The notes beneath the pieces were generated by a model. That model was given only the letters and a program-made list of their open reading frames with translations, made no database searches and was not told the DNA's origin. A stretch of 33,608 bases of DNA from GCA-003244245 sp036378735 (GTDB lineage Bacteria > Actinomycetota > Actinomycetes > Mycobacteriales > Pseudonocardiaceae). The stretch is taken from NCBI GenBank assembly GCA_036378735.1, contig DASUVX010000184.1, forward strand, positions 1 through 33,608, written 5' to 3'. Shown here piece after piece: positions 1-9,087 of the stretch. Position 1 is the first letter of the stretch. Each line of letters begins with the position of its first letter. Both the position numbers and the translations under genes were made by a program.

Positions 1-423
1 GGGCTGACCGTGTCAGGTCCCGACCGGCTCGATGGGCTCGACGCCGATCTGCACGACGTCGGGGAGCTCACCCCGACCGTCGCGGCGCTCGCAGCGCTGG
101 CTGGTCGGCCCTCAACGCTGCGCGGCATCGCCCACCTGCGCGGGCACGAGACCGACCGGCTGGCCGCGCTGGCCACCGAGATCGGCGCGCTGGGCGGCGA
201 CATCCGGGAAATTCCCGACGGCCTGGAGATCCGTCCCCGGCCGTTACGCGGTGACCCCGCCCGTCCCTGGAGCGCCTACGCCGATCATCGGATGGCCACC
301 GCGGGCGCGATCCTGGGCCTGGTGGTGCCGGAAATTGCTGTCGACGACATCGCCGCGACTACCAAGACACTGCCCGAGTTCCCGGCACGCTGGGCCGCGA
401 TGCTGGCAGGTGGTGACGGCTGA
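1..423 (+). CDS. aroA: 3-phosphoshikimate 1-carboxyvinyltransferase (EPSP synthase), C-terminal part
   Basis: The frame is open from base 1, so this is the last 140 or so codons of a gene that starts outside the window. EPSP synthase joins shikimate-3-phosphate and phosphoenolpyruvate in the cytosolic shikimate pathway. Family signatures visible are HETDRLAAL, the YADHRMA segment of the second domain, and a C-terminal TTKTLPEFPARW block (the usual T-KT-P-F---W ending). The full protein is normally about 430 residues. The TGA stop at 421-423 overlaps the probable start of rsgA, as expected for a translationally coupled pair. The aroA-rsgA order matches Mycobacterium Rv3227-Rv3228. Nothing looks degraded in the visible part. 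Confidence 0.93.
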   Translation, partial: GLTVSGPDRLDGLDADLHDVGELTPTVAALAALAGRPSTLRGIAHLRGHETDRLAALATEIGALGGDIREIPDGLEIRPRPLRGDPARPWSAYADHRMATAGAILGLVVPEIAVDDIAATTKTLPEFPARWAAMLAGGDG

Positions 424-1430
424 ACCGGCCGGGCAGCGCCCCCCGGCGTGCTCACAGTCTCGACGAGTCCGACGTTCGAGTCCGGCCCGGGCGCAGCGGT
501 TCCCGCCCCCGCACCAAGCGCCGTCCCGATCACCCAGACGCAACAGCCGCGACGGTCATCGCGGTGGATCGCGGCCGGTGGACCTGCGCCCCCGACGGTG
601 ACCCGACGACGCGGATCACGGCAATGCGGGCCCGCGAGCTCGGACGAACCCCGGTGGTGGTGGGTGACCGGGTCGGGCTGGTCGGCGACGTCAGCGGCGC
701 ACCGGATGGGCTAGCCCGCATCATCCGCGTCGACGAGCGGACCAGCGTGCTGCGCCGTACAGCCGACGATACCGACCCCTATGAGCGGATCGTGGTGGCC
801 AACGCCGAGCAGCTGTTGATCGTGGCTTCGTTGGCCGCCCCACCGCCGCGCTTCGGGCTGATCGACCGGTGCCTGGTAGCCGGCTACGCCGGTGGCCTGG
901 AACCGGTGCTCTGCCTGACGAAACGGGATCTCGCCGCGCCAGATGCGGTGCTGGAGCGGTATGCGGCGCTGGAATTGCCCGTACTGGTGACCAGCCCGCA
1001 GATTGGGGTGGACCTGGTGCGTGCGCGGCTAGCGGGCCGGGTCTCAGCCCTGGTCGGGCATTCCGGCGTGGGCAAATCGACGCTAGTGAACCGGCTGGTA
1101 CCGGACGCTTTCCGGGCCACCGCCGCGGTCAGCGGGGTGGGCAAAGGACGGCACACCTCGAGCTCGGCGGTGGCGCTGCCGCTACCGGGCGGCGGGTGGG
1201 TGGTGGACACGCCGGGAATCCGCTCCTTCGGGCTGGCGCACGTGACGCCGGACGATGTGGTCCGCGCCTTCGGGGATCTGGCCGAGGCGATCGCTGATTG
1301 TCCTCGCGGCTGCACCCATCTCGGCCCGCCCGCGGACCCGGAATGCGCACTGGACGAGCTCGAGGGGGCCGCCCACCGACGGGCGATGTCCGTGCGGCGC
1401 CTGCTCGCCGCGCTCGCCGAGTCGGGTTGA
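420..1430 (+). CDS. rsgA: Ribosome small-subunit-dependent GTPase A; probable CTG start
   Basis: RsgA is a circularly permuted GTPase that acts late in 30S subunit maturation. Counting from the CTG at 420, the order is an N-terminal OB-fold region, G4 (TKRD, about 167-170), the P-loop GHSGVGKST (about 214-221), a G2-like GKGRHTSS, G3 DTPG (about 263-266), then a zinc knuckle with Cys294, Cys298, His300 and Cys309. The first ATG/GTG/TTG in frame is GTG 564, which would remove about 48 residues. The upstream frame encodes DESDVRVRPG and SRPRTKRRP, which I recall as the conserved actinobacterial RsgA N-terminus, so translation very likely begins earlier. After the in-frame stop at 414 the only start-like codon is CTG 420, giving a CTGA overlap with the aroA stop. 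From there the protein is 336 residues, the normal length. The gene call is secure; the start codon is inference, and a sequence error is the alternative. Confidence 0.9.
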   Translation: MNRPGSAPRRAHSLDESDVRVRPGRSGSRPRTKRRPDHPDATAATVIAVDRGRWTCAPDGDPTTRITAMRARELGRTPVVVGDRVGLVGDVSGAPDGLARIIRVDERTSVLRRTADDTDPYERIVVANAEQLLIVASLAAPPPRFGLIDRCLVAGYAGGLEPVLCLTKRDLAAPDAVLERYAALELPVLVTSPQIGVDLVRARLAGRVSALVGHSGVGKSTLVNRLVPDAFRATAAVSGVGKGRHTSSSAVALPLPGGGWVVDTPGIRSFGLAHVTPDDVVRAFGDLAEAIADCPRGCTHLGPPADPECALDELEGAAHRRAMSVRRLLAALAESG

Positions 1431-1474
1431 TCCGCTCACCCGGCGAGTGGCACCGTCAGGTGGTGCTCGTCGAT

Positions 1475-1969
1475 GTGACCGTCACCTACCTGGAGATGAC
1501 TTCGGCTGACCAGCTCGTCGCGGGGAAGTTACCGCCCGCGGAGATCGTGCTCGACCGCGTCGACGCGACCGCGCTGCCACTGATCCGATCGACCCACGAC
1601 CGCATCGCCGCACCGCACCATTGGTCGAGCCTGGGATGGTCCGAACAACAGTGGTTGAACCTGCTGGACCGCGCTGGGGTGCGGTGCTGGATCGCTCGGG
1701 TTGGCGCAGAGGTCATCGGCATGATCCTGATGGACAGGCATGCGGGGCGCGATGTCGAGATCACCAAGTTCGGGTTGGTCCCGGACTGCGTCGGTCAAGG
1801 ATTCGGTGGCCACCTGCTTACGCTGGCCACCCGGCTGGCGTGGGACCTCGGTGAGGTCGAGCGGGTCTGGCTGGGCACCACCTCTATCGACCACCCGCAT
1901 GCCCTGAGCAACTACCGCGGCCGCGGGTTTCGCCCGTTTCGATACGAGCATCGGCTTCAGCAGGTCTAG
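1475..1969 (+). CDS. GNAT-family N-acetyltransferase
   Basis: This protein of about 164 residues has the acetyl-CoA-binding signature of GNAT enzymes. A beta strand (DVEITKFGLVPD) is followed by the pyrophosphate loop VGQGFGGHLL (Q-x-x-G-x-G/A type), and the fold ends with NYRGRGFRPFRYE, the usual final motif. The substrate cannot be told from sequence. Several in-frame GTG codons (1460, 1463, 1475) and ATG 1496 compete. GTG 1475 is chosen because AGGTGG at 1458-1463 sits at a workable Shine-Dalgarno distance and the protein then begins MTVTYLEMTS. The gene follows rsgA by 44 bp and may be co-transcribed with it. It converges on pruA with only 9 bp between the two stops. The start is uncertain. 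Confidence 0.8.
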   Translation: MTVTYLEMTSADQLVAGKLPPAEIVLDRVDATALPLIRSTHDRIAAPHHWSSLGWSEQQWLNLLDRAGVRCWIARVGAEVIGMILMDRHAGRDVEITKFGLVPDCVGQGFGGHLLTLATRLAWDLGEVERVWLGTTSIDHPHALSNYRGRGFRPFRYEHRLQQV

Positions 1970-1978
1970 ACCACCGGG

Positions 1979-3610
1979 TCAGGCGATCATGTGCGGGTAG
2001 GTGTGGTCGCTCGGCGGGTCGAAGGTCTCCTTGATGGCCCGGGGGCTGGTCCAGCGCAGCAGATTGATCAGTGAGCCGGCCTTGTCGTTGGTGCCCGAGG
2101 CGCGGGACCCGCCGAAGGGTTGCCGGCCCACGATCGACCCGGTCGGCTTGTCGTTGACGTAGAAATTGCCTGCGGTGAAGCGCAGCGTCTGCTGCGCCTG
2201 CACGATCGCCTGCCGATCGGTGGCGAAGACTGCGCCGGTCAGCGCGTATGGGCCGGTGGACTCGACCAGATCGAGGATGGCGGGGTAGTCGCCGTCGGGA
2301 TAGATGTGCACCGCGACGATCGGCCCGAAGTACTCCGTGGCGAATACCTCGTGTTTGGGGTCACCGCCGAGTAGCACCGTGGGCTGCACGAACCAGCCGT
2401 GCGAGTCGTCGCAGTCGCCGCCGGCGAGCACCTCGATGGACGGGTCGGTGGCGACTCGGGCCAGCAGATCGCGGTGCTTGGTGAAAGCGCGAGCGTTGAT
2501 CACCGCGCCGCCGAAGTTCGACAGATCTGCGACATCGCCGTAGCTGATCGTCCGGGTGGTGTCGGCGAGCTGTTCTCGCAGGCCGCCGTCCCACAGCGAG
2601 CGGGCGAGGTAGGCCCGGGATACCGCGGAGCACTTCTGGCCCTGGTACTCGAACGCGCCCCGCACCAGCGCGGTGGTCACCGCCGCGGGGTCGGCCGAGG
2701 GATGCGCCACCAGGTAGTTCTTACCGCCGGTCTCCCCCACGATGCGCGGGTAGCTGCGGTAGCCGTCCAGATGATCGGCGATGGTGCGCCACAGCGTCTT
2801 GAACGTCGTGGTCGACCCGGTGAAATGCAACCCGGCGAAATCCGGATCTGTCAGCGCGACCTCGCTGACCGCTGCTCCGTCGCCGGTCACCAGGTTGATC
2901 ACCCCGGGCGGCAGCCCGGCGGCCTCGAGCAGCCGCATCGTGTAGTGCGCGGCGAGCTGCTGGGTCGGAGTGGGTTTCCACACCACCGTGTTGCCCATCA
3001 ACGCGGGCGCGGTCGGCAGGTTGGCGGCGATCGCGGTGAAGTTGAACGGGGTGATCGCGGTGACGAACCCGTCCAATGGGCGGTGGTCCATGCGATTCCA
3101 CTCGCCGGGTGCCGAATTCGGCTGCTCAGCGAGGATCCGGCGGGCGTAGTGCACGTTGAACCGCCAGAAGTCGATCAGCTCGCAGGCGGCGTCGATTTCG
3201 GCCTGCTGCACGGATTTCGACTGGCCGAGCATGGTGGCGGCGTTGAGCGTGTCGCGCCACGGGCCGGCCGCGAGGTCCGCGGCGCGTAGCAGGATCGCCG
3301 CTCGCTCGTCGAAAGCCAGCTCGCACCAAGCCGGGGCGGCTTTTGTCGCGGCGCGGACGGCGTCGGCGACGTCCGTAGCGCTGGCCTGCGCGCTGGTGCC
3401 CAGCACGTGGGCGTGCCGGTGCGGGGTGACCACGTCGAATGGCTGCCCTGCGGCCATCCGCTGCATCCCGCCGATCGTCATGGTCAACTCCGCGCGCTGG
3501 GCCGTGACCTCGGCAAGCCTGCGGATCAGCGACTCGCGCTCGGGGGTCTGCGGGGCGTAGCTCCGGACTGGTTCGTTGCGCGGGGCTGGAGTGGACGTGA
3601 TAGCGTCCAT
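1979..3610 (-). CDS. pruA: L-glutamate gamma-semialdehyde (1-pyrroline-5-carboxylate) dehydrogenase
   Basis: This aldehyde dehydrogenase superfamily enzyme oxidises glutamate semialdehyde, in equilibrium with P5C, to glutamate using NAD+. It is the second step of proline catabolism. At 543 residues it is the usual length of the stand-alone P5CDH. The catalytic pair is present: Glu293 in GETGGKN and Cys327 in QGQKCSA. The NAD-binding region carries TPFNFTAI and VWKPTPTQ, and the C-terminus has the substrate-specificity segment FGGSRASGTNDKAG. The ATG at 3608-3610 is preceded by a strong Shine-Dalgarno (GGAAAGGAGGAAGG). Four tandem 22-bp repeats lie immediately upstream and may overlap its promoter. 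The proline dehydrogenase partner (PutB) is not adjacent in this window. Confidence 0.95.
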   Translation of the reverse strand: MDAITSTPAPRNEPVRSYAPQTPERESLIRRLAEVTAQRAELTMTIGGMQRMAAGQPFDVVTPHRHAHVLGTSAQASATDVADAVRAATKAAPAWCELAFDERAAILLRAADLAAGPWRDTLNAATMLGQSKSVQQAEIDAACELIDFWRFNVHYARRILAEQPNSAPGEWNRMDHRPLDGFVTAITPFNFTAIAANLPTAPALMGNTVVWKPTPTQQLAAHYTMRLLEAAGLPPGVINLVTGDGAAVSEVALTDPDFAGLHFTGSTTTFKTLWRTIADHLDGYRSYPRIVGETGGKNYLVAHPSADPAAVTTALVRGAFEYQGQKCSAVSRAYLARSLWDGGLREQLADTTRTISYGDVADLSNFGGAVINARAFTKHRDLLARVATDPSIEVLAGGDCDDSHGWFVQPTVLLGGDPKHEVFATEYFGPIVAVHIYPDGDYPAILDLVESTGPYALTGAVFATDRQAIVQAQQTLRFTAGNFYVNDKPTGSIVGRQPFGGSRASGTNDKAGSLINLLRWTSPRAIKETFDPPSDHTYPHMIA

Positions 3611-3633
3611 CGGGACCTTCCTCCTTTCCCCAA

Positions 3634-3720
3634 GCCCGGTGTGTCGGGCTCTCCTGCCCAGTGTGTCGCGCTCTCCTGCCCAGTGTGTCGCGCCCCGGTG
3701 CCCAGTGTGTCGGCGCTACT
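3634..3720 (-). repeat. Four tandem 22-bp repeats (GCGACACAC family), upstream of pruA
   Basis: Four head-to-tail units start at 3634, 3656, 3678 and 3700 on the plus strand. Each is close to GCCCAGTGTGTCGCGCTC plus four more bases. Read on the minus strand they are GCGACACACTGGGC units. The array ends about 13 bp upstream of the pruA Shine-Dalgarno, so it lies in the pruA leader or promoter. The 22-bp period is about two helical turns. The same unit recurs at 3798-3841, 6040-6082 and 15894-15955. Confidence 0.85.
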
Positions 3721-3797
3721 GCGGCGAGCCGCTTCCACAGGTCCACGCGGCGCGGGGGTCACCCACGCAGGCGTCGACACGCTGCCCCCGGACACCG

Positions 3798-3841
3798 GAG
3801 CACGACACAACGGACGTGGTAGCGCGACACGCCGAGGAGGG
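3798..3841 (+). repeat. Two tandem 22-bp repeats (GCGACACAC family), opposite orientation
   Basis: CGACAC cores occur at 3803-3808 and 3825-3830, exactly 22 bp apart, in flanks resembling the unit at 3634-3720 but on the other strand. The pair lies just past the 3' end of the DUF6912 gene (stop at 3853). With the pruA-proximal array it frames the 77-bp segment 3721-3797, which holds no gene; a further CGACAC at 3775-3780 may be a decayed unit. Confidence 0.7.
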
Positions 3842-3852
3842 CGGTGGGTAGG

Positions 3853-4356
3853 TCAGAGGAGTTCCAGCAGGAAAGGGATCTCCTGGGTGGCGTACCAGGC
3901 CATCTCGTGGTCCTCCGCGTCGCCGAGAGCGAACTCGGCGTCCGGATCGCCGAGGTCGGCCGCATCCACCGCCGCCGCCGCGGCACGCACCGCATCTTCT
4001 GCCTCGGCCAGGTCGACGTGCACGGCGGCAATCGCGGAGACCGGTACCGAGCTGGAGACCGTGACGGCAGCATCGTCAAGGTCGGCGCGCAACCGTACCC
4101 GCTCGACGTCAGCGGCCACCACCACCCGACGCGGCAGCACCGCCGAGTCGCTGTCCAGCTCGGCGCCCAGCAGCCGCAGGGAAGCCCGAGCCGCCTCGTT
4201 CATCGCCGCGTACTCCAATTCCTCGGTGTCCCCGGCAGCGTAGGACTCCCGAAACATCGGGGTGACGGCAAAGGCAGTCCCGGCGACCGGAACCAGTTCC
4301 CCGGACTCGACGAGCCTGCGCAGCATCGCGAGCGTGGCGGGGATGTAGACCCTCAT
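3853..4356 (-). CDS. DUF6912 family protein of unknown function
   Basis: This acidic protein of 167 residues begins MRVYIPATLAMLRRLV, which I recognise as the start of the actinobacterial family annotated DUF6912. No catalytic motif or membrane segment is evident. Features seen are a central alternation of valine-rich strands (VLPRRVVVAADVERVRLRAD), an alanine/aspartate-rich helix (AEAEDAVRAAAAAVDAADLG) and a C-terminal AWYATQEIPFLLELL. A GTG/ATG further upstream would add about 16 residues, but ATG 4356 fits the family start; an AGAGGGG purine run lies about 12-15 bases upstream, a weak ribosome site. The gene is divergent from the SPOUT methyltransferase at 4465, and the 108-bp gap between them carries a perfect palindrome. 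The function is unknown. Confidence 0.75.
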   Translation of the reverse strand: MRVYIPATLAMLRRLVESGELVPVAGTAFAVTPMFRESYAAGDTEELEYAAMNEAARASLRLLGAELDSDSAVLPRRVVVAADVERVRLRADLDDAAVTVSSSVPVSAIAAVHVDLAEAEDAVRAAAAAVDAADLGDPDAEFALGDAEDHEMAWYATQEIPFLLELL

Positions 4357-4410
4357 CGGCGAGACGTCGCCCCTCTGTATCGGGTCCTCCACTGGCGAGA
4401 ACAACGGCCA

Positions 4411-4416
4411 AGACTA
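4411..4416 (-). promoter_or_regulatory. Candidate -10 element for the DUF6912 gene
   Basis: On the minus strand the hexamer TAGTCT fits the actinobacterial TAnnnT -10 pattern and would start transcription about 50 nt upstream of the DUF6912 ATG. No convincing -35 is seen 17-18 bp further upstream. This is inference from a short motif. Confidence 0.25.
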
Positions 4417-4433
4417 GATCACCACCTGCCGCA

Positions 4434-4447
4434 ACGTCCGCGGACGT
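4434..4447. promoter_or_regulatory. Perfect 14-bp palindrome ACGTCCGCGGACGT, candidate operator
   Basis: The sequence equals its own reverse complement over all 14 bases. It is centred between the divergent starts of the DUF6912 gene (4356) and the methyltransferase gene (4465). It overlaps the -35/spacer zone of the candidate methyltransferase promoter, whose -10 is TACCCT at 4453-4458. That is where a dimeric repressor or activator would bind. I see no second copy in the window. Confidence 0.5.
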
Positions 4448-4452
4448 CGGCT

Positions 4453-4458
4453 TACCCT
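4453..4458 (+). promoter_or_regulatory. -10 element TACCCT; probable leaderless start of the SPOUT methyltransferase
   Basis: TACCCT fits TAnnnT and is followed by six bases and then the GTG start at 4465. A transcript initiated seven bases downstream would begin at the start codon itself. There is no purine-rich ribosome-binding site, which agrees with leaderless translation, a common mode in Actinobacteria. The -35 region is weak. Confidence 0.4.
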
Positions 4459-4464
4459 GAGTGC

Positions 4465-5322
4465 GTGCCCCCTCCCGACGATCAGCTCGACGGCCCCGCC
4501 AGCCGGCAGGCCGCAAGCCCGCGAGACGTTTTCATCACCGTCTACGGCCGCAAGCCGGTGCTGGAGGTGTTGATCGACCCGGCACTGACCGTCGACAAGG
4601 TGATCATGGCCGTCCAGGCCCGTGGCGACACCGTGGCGGAGATCCTCGACGCCGCGGCTCGCCGGCAGGTACCGGTGCAGCGGGCGTCGGCGCACCGGGT
4701 GAAGGTGCTCGCCGGCAACGGTCGGCACGACCAGGGAGTACTGGCCGATGTGGTGGCGCCGCGGATGCGGTCACTGGACACCGCGCTGAAGGTACTGGGT
4801 AGCCCGGCGGCGGTGCTGGTCCTCGATGCGATCACCAACCCGGCCAACGTGGGCATGATCCTGCGCAACGCGACCGCCGCGGGATTTGACGGCGTGGTGT
4901 TGCCGCGCCGGGGGGTGCCGGCGATCGATCCGCTGGTGATCAAGGCGTCGGCGGGGGTGGCGTTTCACGCCCCGGTACTGCGCACTGCCACCGCGGAGCG
5001 CGGCTGCGCCACGCTGCGCGCTGCCGGGTTCGCGGTGCTCGGGCTGTCTGCTTCGGCGCCGGGGGCTCGCTCGTTATTCGGCGACCCGCCGCCGCCGCGA
5101 GTGGCCTACGTGCTGGGCAACGAGAGCGCAGGGGTGTCCCCCGGCGTCGCCGCGCAGCTCACCGGCTGGGTCAGCATCCCGATGGCGGGCGACGTCGAGT
5201 CGCTCAATGTCGCCAGCGCCGCCGCGGTGGTGTGTTTCGAGTGGGCTCGTCGGCGAGCTGGAAGCTCGCACCGCGAGCACCGCCGCCCGCACACCGCGAG
5301 GCGGCGTCAAATACCGAAGTAA
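4465..5322 (+). CDS. TrmH/SpoU-type (SPOUT) RNA 2'-O-methyltransferase
   Basis: This protein of 285 residues transfers a methyl group from SAM to a ribose 2'-OH in rRNA or tRNA. All three SPOUT motifs are present: motif 1 NPANVGMILRNA (about 125-136), motif 2 LGNESAGVS (about 217-225) and motif 3 IPMAGDVESLNVASAAAV (about 238-255), which forms the trefoil knot. The N-terminal part (ITVYGRKPVLEVL, about 24-36) is an L30e-like substrate-binding domain, which suggests the TsnR/RlmB/SpoU group. The exact target nucleotide is not determinable. GTG 4465 is chosen because the domain begins shortly after it and because of the promoter geometry. The last 25 residues are basic and low-complexity. It stands alone and divergent from the DUF6912 gene. 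Confidence 0.88.
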   Translation: MPPPDDQLDGPASRQAASPRDVFITVYGRKPVLEVLIDPALTVDKVIMAVQARGDTVAEILDAAARRQVPVQRASAHRVKVLAGNGRHDQGVLADVVAPRMRSLDTALKVLGSPAAVLVLDAITNPANVGMILRNATAAGFDGVVLPRRGVPAIDPLVIKASAGVAFHAPVLRTATAERGCATLRAAGFAVLGLSASAPGARSLFGDPPPPRVAYVLGNESAGVSPGVAAQLTGWVSIPMAGDVESLNVASAAAVVCFEWARRRAGSSHREHRRPHTARRRQIPK

Positions 5323-5349
5323 GATGTCCACCCAAATTGGTGACTGTTA

Positions 5350-5379
5350 CTGACAACTCTCTGCTACAGCGCGCATACT
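5350..5379 (+). promoter_or_regulatory. Candidate sigma-70-type promoter for the DUF6459 gene
   Basis: CTGACA at 5350-5355 (close to TTGACA) is followed after 18 bp by CATACT at 5374-5379 (close to TATAAT). The segment is visibly less GC-rich than its surroundings. Transcription would begin near 5386, leaving a leader of about 134 nt before the DUF6459 start. Confidence 0.45.
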
Positions 5380-5390
5380 CTGTGCCACCA

Positions 5391-5448
5391 GGTTGGAGCC
5401 CCTCCTCCAACCGGTACCCGCGGTCCCTGGCTTTATCAGGGGAACCGC
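5391..5448 (+). promoter_or_regulatory. Two hairpins in the leader of the DUF6459 gene
   Basis: A perfect inverted repeat pairs GGTTGGAG (5391-5398) with CTCCAACC (5405-5412) across a 6-base loop. A second hairpin pairs GCGGTCCCTG (5420-5429) with CAGGGGAACCGC (5437-5448) with small bulges around GCTTTAT. Both lie between the candidate promoter and the start codon, so the leader may be structured. It does not match any riboswitch class I can identify. Confidence 0.35.
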
Positions 5449-5519
5449 ACCCACGGCGTCTCCGGCCCAGCCGTCGATTGATCGCGCTCATGCGCGGTCC
5501 CACCGACGAGGAGGGTTCG

Positions 5520-6002
5520 TTGACGACCACCATCACGGAGGCAAATCCACAGCGATCGCAGCGTCCAGTGCTGCGCCGTCTGGTAGACATCCTGCCCGCC
5601 GCCGAGCCGGTGACAGCCGAGCCACCGCCGGTCAGCGCACCACTGGCTACCGACCCCGGCGCCCCCGTCCTGGCTGACCGCGTCCTGCGCGCTGTGGTGG
5701 AGACACTCCGTGGTCGGCGCCCCGCTCACCAGCTGTCCGCACTGCTGCGACCCGATGTCCTCGATTACCTGGCGTTGCTTCAGGAAACAGCGGGGCATCT
5801 GCAACCCCGGGTGCGCAAGGTGCTCGCCCAGCAGCATGCTGTCGACGCGCTGGAGGCGGTCGCGGTGGTCACACTGAGCACCGGCGTTCGGGCGCTGGCC
5901 GCTCGCTTCGACAAGCACAGCGACCGGTGGCAGTGCACTGCCCTGCAATTACGCCTCACCACCGGCGACCTGGCAGCGCGCCGCCCGCACCGACCGCGCT
6001 GA
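5520..6002 (+). CDS. DUF6459 (Rv3231-like/SCO3006-like) small protein near secA
   Basis: This 160-residue protein has a disordered Pro/Ala/Val-rich N-terminal half. The C-terminal half matches the actinobacterial family DUF6459: RAVVETLRGRRPAHQLSALL, then RVRKV, an AVDALEAVAVVTLSTGVRALAARF strand region, and the closing DRWQCTALQL. The family is found next to secA in many Actinobacteria, as here, where it converges on secA. Its function is not established. TTG 5520 is chosen because AGGAGGG lies 5-6 bases upstream; the alternative ATG 5490 has no ribosome-binding site. It could be coupled in expression to the translocase gene, but that is only positional inference. Confidence 0.72.
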   Translation: MTTTITEANPQRSQRPVLRRLVDILPAAEPVTAEPPPVSAPLATDPGAPVLADRVLRAVVETLRGRRPAHQLSALLRPDVLDYLALLQETAGHLQPRVRKVLAQQHAVDALEAVAVVTLSTGVRALAARFDKHSDRWQCTALQLRLTTGDLAARRPHRPR

Positions 6003-6039
6003 TCAAGCGTAGGACGACGCTGCAGGCAGGCGCGCCCGG

Positions 6040-6082
6040 AGACGCGACACATCGGGCACGAAAGCGCGACACGCGGAGCGAG
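6040..6082 (+). repeat. Two tandem 22-bp repeats (GCGACACAC family), secA 3' side
   Basis: CGACAC cores at 6045-6050 and 6067-6072 are 22 bp apart, joined by ATCGGGCACGAAAGCG. They fill most of the 84-bp gap between the convergent DUF6459 and secA genes. No uridine-tailed terminator is evident there, so this array may be the only 3' element for both genes. Confidence 0.75.
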
Positions 6083-6086
6083 GGGG

Positions 6087-8888
<2,802 letters not shown>

Positions 8889-9006
8889 CTGGGGGACCTC
8901 ACTCGTATCGGGACACTCGCATCAGGGCGCGGGTCGGTCTGCGCGCCATGGTATGCCCAGCACCGGCTGTGACGTTATCAGTGCAGGCCAGCTCCGGCCG
9001 GTAAAC

Positions 9007-9075
9007 ACATGATCGCCGTCTGCGTGCGCTCGGCGACACCTGATGGCGTCCCGGGCACACAGACGGCGATCATGT
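9007..9075. repeat. 69-bp long-arm palindrome between hpf and secA
   Basis: Arms 9007-9027 and 9055-9075 pair at 20 of 21 positions, with the outer 16 bases (ACATGATCGCCGTCTG and its complement) perfect. The loop is 27 bases. It starts 13 bp beyond the hpf stop and would form a strong hairpin in the hpf transcript, so it may terminate hpf. On the hpf strand the stem is followed only by TGTTTAC, a weak U-run. The loop contains GGCGACACC and CGGGCAC, resembling the 22-bp repeat family. The rest of the 199-bp gap 8889-9087 holds no gene that I can see. Confidence 0.8.
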
Positions 9076-9087
9076 AATGCAACGGTT

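Noticed and set aside
3634..3841. CRISPR array
   Set aside because: The 22-bp units are directly adjacent with no unique spacers, the arrays are short and change orientation, and no cas gene is present.
5391..5519. c-di-AMP (ydaO) riboswitch in the DUF6459 leader, suggested by GGGGAACC
   Set aside because: The other conserved blocks of that class, such as GGGTGAATC, are missing and the gene is not a typical target.
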